A stretch of 64,000 nt of DNA from Chromohalobacter marismortui (lineage in GTDB: Bacteria; Pseudomonadota; Gammaproteobacteria; Pseudomonadales; Halomonadaceae), in the NCBI RefSeq assembly GCF_004364315.1, contig NZ_SOBR01000001.1:556486-620485 (forward strand), given 5' to 3'. The position numbers were made by a program, and so were the translations under genes. The notes under the pieces are model-generated. The model was not told the origin of the DNA. It saw nothing but the letters and a program-made list of their open reading frames with translations, and made no database searches. How positions within the stretch are numbered: position 1 is the stretch's first letter; each line of letters begins with the position of its first letter. Shown here piece after piece: positions 59,955-64,000 of this stretch.

Positions 59955-61028
59955 GTGGCTGGTGAAAGATCTTTTTTATTTGTCTCCGACCATTTGGGTG
60001 GAGGTGGCGCTCCGATCTCAATTTTAAATTTGGCGGAAGCGCTGGCAGGGCGCGGGCATGACGTCACCATTGCCGTGCTCAGCGATAAGGTGTGGCGTGA
60101 AATTCCCGAAGGCGTGATTGTTAAAAAGCTCCCGTTAGAGTACGAAAATATCTGGCAAAAATTCTGGCGGTTTCGACGTCACGCGAAAGAGATAGATAAT
60201 TGGCTCGAAGAGACTGGTGATGATTACGATGTCGTTATTGCCAACCTTTATTATACGCATCAGGTCGTGATCCACTCTTCTCTGGCCGATAGGGCGTGGT
60301 TATGCGCTCGGACCGATCCGGTTCAAATGCTGCTTAGCAAGCGTGTTTCGAATTTTAAAATAAAGCATAAGATTAAAAAGATATATGGTGGGCGACGCGT
60401 GCTGGCCATTTCACACGGCATATTGGAATCGATATCCCGCTACGGGTGTGTTCCTCAGAACGCCAAGGTGATCCACAATATCATAGATGCAGATTTTGTA
60501 CGTGAACGCATGCGTCAGGATGTTGAAGTGAAGGATTACATTGTGGCTGTGGGGCGCCTGGGGCTGCGTCAAAAGCGCTATGATCGTCTTCTTCGGGCTT
60601 ACAAGAAAAGCGGGATCGCACGCAAGCTTGTATTCGTTGGTGATGGTGAAATAGAGAAGGCCAAGGCGCTCGTTCACGATCTCGAGCTAGATGAAAACGT
60701 CGTTTTTCTTGGCCAAAAGGCGAACCCATATCCTTATATTCATCATGCCGATCTTTTGGTATTGGCCTCTGACTACGAGGGCTTCGGTCGTGTCATCGCA
60801 GAGTCGCTGATCTGCGGCACGCCGGTGGTGAGTACCGATTGCCCCTCGGGGCCGCGGGATATTCTGACGGGGGAGCTGGCGTCCTGTCTGGTCGAGACGA
60901 ACGACGAGGCGGCACTGGCGCGTAAGCTGCGAGAGGTGCTGGAAGCGCCGCCGGTGATAAGGCCCGAACATTATGAACGTTTTTCGCCTGATGTGATCGC
61001 GCACTGCTATGAGACGCTCGCGGGCTGA
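59955..61028 (+). CDS. GT4-family glycosyltransferase
   Basis: The 357-residue GT-B enzyme opens FLFVSDHLGGGGAPISILNLAEALAGRGHDV. The donor domain has IVAVGRLGLRQKRYDRLLRAYKK, FVGDGEIEKAKALVHDLELDENVVFLGQKANPYPYIHHADLLVLASDYEGFGRVIAESLICGTPVVS and an intact E-x7-E (EGFGRVIAE). It starts at GTG 59955 after AAGGAATTTACA. It is the last gene of the glycan locus, closed by a terminator. Confidence 0.9.
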   Translation: MAGERSFLFVSDHLGGGGAPISILNLAEALAGRGHDVTIAVLSDKVWREIPEGVIVKKLPLEYENIWQKFWRFRRHAKEIDNWLEETGDDYDVVIANLYYTHQVVIHSSLADRAWLCARTDPVQMLLSKRVSNFKIKHKIKKIYGGRRVLAISHGILESISRYGCVPQNAKVIHNIIDADFVRERMRQDVEVKDYIVAVGRLGLRQKRYDRLLRAYKKSGIARKLVFVGDGEIEKAKALVHDLELDENVVFLGQKANPYPYIHHADLLVLASDYEGFGRVIAESLICGTPVVSTDCPSGPRDILTGELASCLVETNDEAALARKLREVLEAPPVIRPEHYERFSPDVIAHCYETLAG

Positions 61029-61059
61029 CGCTGACCCGGCTACCGTCACATGCGCTTGA

Positions 61060-61089
61060 ACGGCCCCTTTTGGGGTCGTTTTCGTTTTT
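61060..61089 (+). terminator. Terminator at the end of the polysaccharide locus
   Basis: ACGGCCCC (61060-61067) and GGGGTCGT (61072-61079) pair over 8 bp (one G-U) with a TTTT loop, and a T-rich tail follows. It lies 31 bp past the last glycosyltransferase stop. Confidence 0.85.
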
Positions 61090-61298
61090 GGCCGTAGCAT
61101 GACCGTTACGGTGGGCCTTGGCGCGCGTGTGGTATAGGGCGGCGAGACGTATCGGCAATGTTCGCCCGCAGAATTTTGTAACGACAGCGATAGCTGTATA
61201 GGGTGGATGTTCATTTCGTGTCGAATGTCGATACCGGCGATGGGGCTCGGCGCCTCGACAACGCCTAAGAATCTGACTTACAACTTCAATATGATGGG

Positions 61299-62282
61299 GT
61301 GACCGAATTGAGCAACCAGCGACTGATCGGGCGCAGCGCCCTGATGTTCAGCACGGCTCTGGCTACTTTGCTTCTGGCGACGCCTTCCGTGTCGGCCAGT
61401 GAGGCCAAGCAGGAAGCGTCGGCCAGCAAGCGCGGGACGGAAACCATCGCCAACCAGTTCGTGTTCGGTTCCGGCAAGGAGTGTCCGCATGAGCCGTACT
61501 GCCTGCCCGCGCTCGAGGAAGAGTACGGCCTGCGCTTCGCCGATTTCGTGGTCACCGACCCCGGTGGCCCGCGCACGCGAGAGGCGCTCCTGAACGGAGA
61601 CATCCAGATCGGCGTGCTCTTTACCACCAATGGGTATCTTGCCACTGACCGCTTCGTCCTGCTGGAGGATGACCGTCACGCCCAGCCGGCGGAAAACATC
61701 ATTCCGGTGGCCCACCAGTCCATCGCCGACGCCTATCCCGAGCTCGGTAAGGTGCTCAATCCGCTCAGTGCAGACCTGACGACCCCGGAGCTGGCCGAGA
61801 TGAATCGGCGCTTCGCGCTCGACGGGGTAGAGGCAGAGACCATCGCTCGGGAGTGGCTCAAGGAACACGGAGCGCCTGCGCCTTCGGAGAGTGCGCCGAA
61901 CAAGGAGGGCCCCACCATCGTGGTTGGCTCCGGTAACTTCGCCGAGAGCATCATCCTGGCGGAAATGTACCACCAGGCGCTCGACCAGGCGGGATATCCC
62001 ACCCGGCATCGGCGGGAAATCGGCAATCGTGCCACCTATCTGCCCCTGCTCAAAAGTGGTGAGATCGACCTGTTCCCGGAATACACCGGCAGTCTGGGCG
62101 GCTGGCTGAACACGCTCGCCGACACGAGCGGACAACCCCTGTCGGCATTGCTGCCCGAACACGACCTGGTGGGCTTCGAGCCAGCCCCTGCGCAAGACAA
62201 GAACGGCTTCGTGGTCACCGCCGAGACTGCGCAGCGCTACGATCTGGAAAAGATCCGCGACCTGGCGAAGCCCGCGCCCTGA
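61299..62282 (+). CDS. OsmF/OpuAC-type solute-binding protein with circularly permuted lobes
   Basis: A 327-residue exported protein (signal about 1-34). Residues about 50-195 carry motifs normally found in the second half of glycine-betaine-type binding proteins (FGSGKECPHEPYCLPALEEEYGL, DPGGPRTREALLNGDIQIGVLFTTNG, LLEDDRHAQPAENIIPVA, then the usual C-terminal LTTPELAEMNRRF...EVIAREWL-like helix). Residues about 205-325 carry the usual first half (VVGSGNFAESIILAEMYHQAL, LKSGEIDLFPEYTGSL, GFEPAPAQDKNGFVV). The order is thus reversed. No ATPase or permease lies nearby, so it is an orphan or serves a distant ABC system. A compatible-solute ligand is inferred. Confidence 0.78.
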   Translation: MTELSNQRLIGRSALMFSTALATLLLATPSVSASEAKQEASASKRGTETIANQFVFGSGKECPHEPYCLPALEEEYGLRFADFVVTDPGGPRTREALLNGDIQIGVLFTTNGYLATDRFVLLEDDRHAQPAENIIPVAHQSIADAYPELGKVLNPLSADLTTPELAEMNRRFALDGVEAETIAREWLKEHGAPAPSESAPNKEGPTIVVGSGNFAESIILAEMYHQALDQAGYPTRHRREIGNRATYLPLLKSGEIDLFPEYTGSLGGWLNTLADTSGQPLSALLPEHDLVGFEPAPAQDKNGFVVTAETAQRYDLEKIRDLAKPAP

Positions 62283-62525
62283 AGCCTGTTCTCTCCTGAA
62301 GTTCGTTCTCTAGAGGAACGCCGCATAAAGCCCGCCGCAGCGCCCTGGCGTCACGAGAGGGCGTTGCGGCACTAGTCACATTCACCGGCCATTGGTCAAC
62401 GCGGCCGAGGCATGGCGCCCACACGGGTTGTGAGAAGATATTAGTAGGATCGAATTTATTCGCGATAGTCCCTGTCCCAGATGCCCGCAACGCGGTAAGC
62501 TTCCAAGATCGAGACAGGAGCACGC

Positions 62526-63506
62526 ATGGCGAGTCAACCCCACCACCCTCACGACCACAGCTATAAGTTGCTGTTCTCACACCCCGAGATGGTGAGAGAT
62601 CTATTGACCGGGTTCGTCAAGGAAGCCTGGGTGAAACGACTCGACTTCTCGACACTGGAGAAGGTCAGCGGCTCTTATATCACCGAAGATCTGCGAGATC
62701 GCGAGGACGACGTCATCTGGCGAGTGCGCTGGGGCGACGACTGGCTCTATGTTTATTTGCTGCTCGAGTTCCAGTCGAGCGTCGATAGATTCATGGCCGT
62801 GCGAGTCATGACCTACCTGGGGCTGCTCTATCAGGACTTGATTCGTCAGGAGGCCTTTACCCCCAACGGCAAGCTACCGCCGGTATTGCCGATTGTGCTC
62901 TATAATGGGGAGAAGCGCTGGACGGCGGCACAAAACGTGGCGGACCTGGTCGAACAAGTACCCGGAGGGCTCGAACGCTATCGGCCGGACTTGGCCTATC
63001 TGCTTCTCGACGAAGGGGCGGTCATCAGCGACCCTGAGTGGTCGGATCATATGCGCAACGTGGCTGCTGCGCTCTTTCGATTGGAGCACAATCGCGACGA
63101 GCAAGACATGCTGGAGGTGCTGGGCACGCTGGTCGAGTGGCTCAAGGCGCCCGAGCAAACCGGGCTACGACGGGCCTTCGTGGTGTGGATACGCCGCGTA
63201 CTGCTGCCCAACCGGGCGCCGGGGATGGAACTGCCCGAGTTCAATGAGCTGCAGGATCTACACGAGGTACACGACATGCTGGCAGAACGCATCAAGCAAT
63301 GGCCTGAACGGTGGGAAGAAAAAGGCCGCCAGGAAGGTCGTCAAGAAGGGCGTCAGGAAGGGCGTCAGGAAGGCGAGCAACGGGGTATCGAGAAGACTGC
63401 CCGCAACCTGATCAAGCTGGGTGTACTCAGTGATGAACAGATCGCCGAGGCCACGGGGCTGACGGTGGCCGATGTGGAAGGGCTGCGCGAAGAAGACACG
63501 CAGTGA
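62526..63506 (+). CDS. Rpn/YhgA-family recombination-promoting nuclease
   Basis: A 326-residue protein beginning HDHSYKLLFSHPEMVRDLLTGFV, the hallmark of Rpn (transposase_31/YhgA-like) proteins. The PD-(D/E)xK core is seen in REDDVIWRVRWGDDWLYVYLLLEFQSS. The middle (LPPVLPIVLYNGEKRW, WSDHMRNVAAALFRLE) is also typical. A C-terminal hydrophilic run of four GRQE units (about 270-288) precedes a small domain ending LTVADVEGLREED. Rpn proteins are DNA endonucleases that promote RecA-independent recombination. AGACAGGAG precedes the ATG. A deleted second copy follows. Confidence 0.88.
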   Translation: MASQPHHPHDHSYKLLFSHPEMVRDLLTGFVKEAWVKRLDFSTLEKVSGSYITEDLRDREDDVIWRVRWGDDWLYVYLLLEFQSSVDRFMAVRVMTYLGLLYQDLIRQEAFTPNGKLPPVLPIVLYNGEKRWTAAQNVADLVEQVPGGLERYRPDLAYLLLDEGAVISDPEWSDHMRNVAAALFRLEHNRDEQDMLEVLGTLVEWLKAPEQTGLRRAFVVWIRRVLLPNRAPGMELPEFNELQDLHEVHDMLAERIKQWPERWEEKGRQEGRQEGRQEGRQEGEQRGIEKTARNLIKLGVLSDEQIAEATGLTVADVEGLREEDTQ

Positions 63507-63551
63507 TCGCGCGACGGCTTGCGTTAACACAATCATGACTGAAGTCCCTCT

Positions 63552-63621
63552 GACAAGAGCACTCCGCAAGGCATCCCGCATTACTCGACCCCACCAATGA
63601 TTACGTCTTCAAGCGGCGGTA
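63552..63621 (+). pseudogene. N-terminal fragment of another PD-(D/E)XK transposase-family protein
   Basis: The frame reads RHPALLDPTNDYVFKRR then stop. DPTNDYVFKRLF is the usual start of the other large Rpn/PDDEXK transposase group, distinct from the HDHSYKLLF type of the intact gene. Only about 20 codons survive, fused directly to the deleted rpn copy. Confidence 0.6.
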
Positions 63622-63623
63622 GA

Positions 63624-64000
63624 CCTGCGGGATCGCGAGGACGACGTCATCTGGCGACGAAGGGGCGGTCATCAGCGACCCTGAGTGGTCGGATCATATG
63701 CGCAACGTGGCTGCTGCGCTCTTTCGATTGGAGCACAATCGCGACGAGCAAGACATGCTGGAGGTGCTGGGCACGCTGGTCGAGTGGCTCAAGGCGCCCG
63801 AGCAAACCGGGCTACGACGGGCCTTCGTGGTGTGGATACGCCGCGTACTGCTGCCCAACCGGGCGCCGGGGATGGAACTGCCCGAGTTCAATGAGTTGCA
63901 GGATCTACACGAGGTACACGACATGCTGGCAGAACGCATCAAGCAATGGCCTGAACGGTGGGAAGAAAAAGGCCGCCAGGAAGGTCGTCAAGAAGGCGAG
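63624..64000 (+). pseudogene. Second rpn copy with 287-bp internal deletion (runs off the window)
   Basis: Bases from about 63624 match the intact gene from about 62690. At 63655 the match jumps from 62721 to 63008, deleting 287 bp across a CGA microhomology and shifting the frame. It then stays nearly identical to the end of the window, with one difference seen at 63896. The GRQE repeat is shorter here (two units against four in the intact gene) before the GAAGGCGAG end. The start, PD core and correct frame are lost, so it is not functional as read. Confidence 0.85.

Overview
The window looks like a chromosomal segment from a moderately halophilic gammaproteobacterium of the Halomonadaceae (Halomonas/Chromohalobacter type). 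The inference rests on high-GC core genes, a Pseudomonas-type MvaT silencer, a Na+/H+ antiporter, an OsmF/ProX-type compatible-solute binding protein, acidic secreted proteins and a GacA/RsmA-type small RNA. No rRNA, tRNA, prophage, complete IS element or CRISPR array was seen.

Layout. 0-6 kb: an outer-membrane porin and a His-rich lipoprotein sharing a divergent promoter region with repeated TTTCATAA/TTATGAAA sites; a minus-strand RNA with the hairpin/GGA structure of CsrB/RsmX/RsmY/RsmZ; a Na+/H+ antiporter; mvaT; and an AraC/GyrI-type regulator. 6-21.5 kb: a surface-adhesion block with a Gly-rich lipoprotein, a two-partner-secretion transporter lacking its usual TpsA, a Flp/Tad pilus operon (flp, cpaB, cpaC, cpaF, tadB, tadC, tadD, DUF3613, tadG, tadE) without tadZ or a prepilin peptidase, and a membrane c-di-GMP phosphodiesterase. 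21.7-32 kb: an accessory and decay zone. It holds an MvaT-like protein without a DNA-binding domain, a cold-shock protein, a molybdate transporter, a DinJ/YafQ cassette bounded by exact 58-bp direct repeats of the neighbouring gene's 3' end, a CNNM/CBS protein, BrnT/BrnA, a frameshifted small gene, cysQ, a frameshifted higA, an MNT/HEPN pair, two related heptamer arrays and an aminotransferase-like protein that seems to lack its PLP lysine.

32.2-61 kb is a long surface-polysaccharide locus read in one direction. It starts with an ops/JUMPstart-type element (RfaH loading site). The genes encode routes to UDP-ManNAcA (wecB, wecC), UDP-GlcNAcA (wbpA) and CMP-pseudaminic acid (pseB, C, F, G, H, I), then many glycosyltransferases, a polyprenyl-phosphate sugar transferase that would start the repeat unit, an O-antigen ligase/polymerase-type membrane protein, a sulfotransferase-like protein and several unknowns. 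Base composition is mosaic: wecC-wbpA, about 41.9-50.9 kb, and the sulfotransferase gene are AT-rich against GC-rich flanks, as expected for exchange of glycan cassettes. No Wzx flippase or Wza/Wzc export gene was recognised.

61-64 kb: an orphan OsmF/OpuAC-type binding protein whose two lobes are in reversed (circularly permuted) order, and an Rpn/YhgA-family nuclease gene followed by a deleted second copy fused to a fragment of another PD-(D/E)XK transposase-family gene. The strongest candidates for something undescribed are an ABC-exporter-like membrane domain fused to a degenerate APH-type kinase domain (48.3-50.0 kb), the 58-bp-repeat-flanked toxin-antitoxin cassette, the permuted binding protein and the DNA-binding-less MvaT paralogue.
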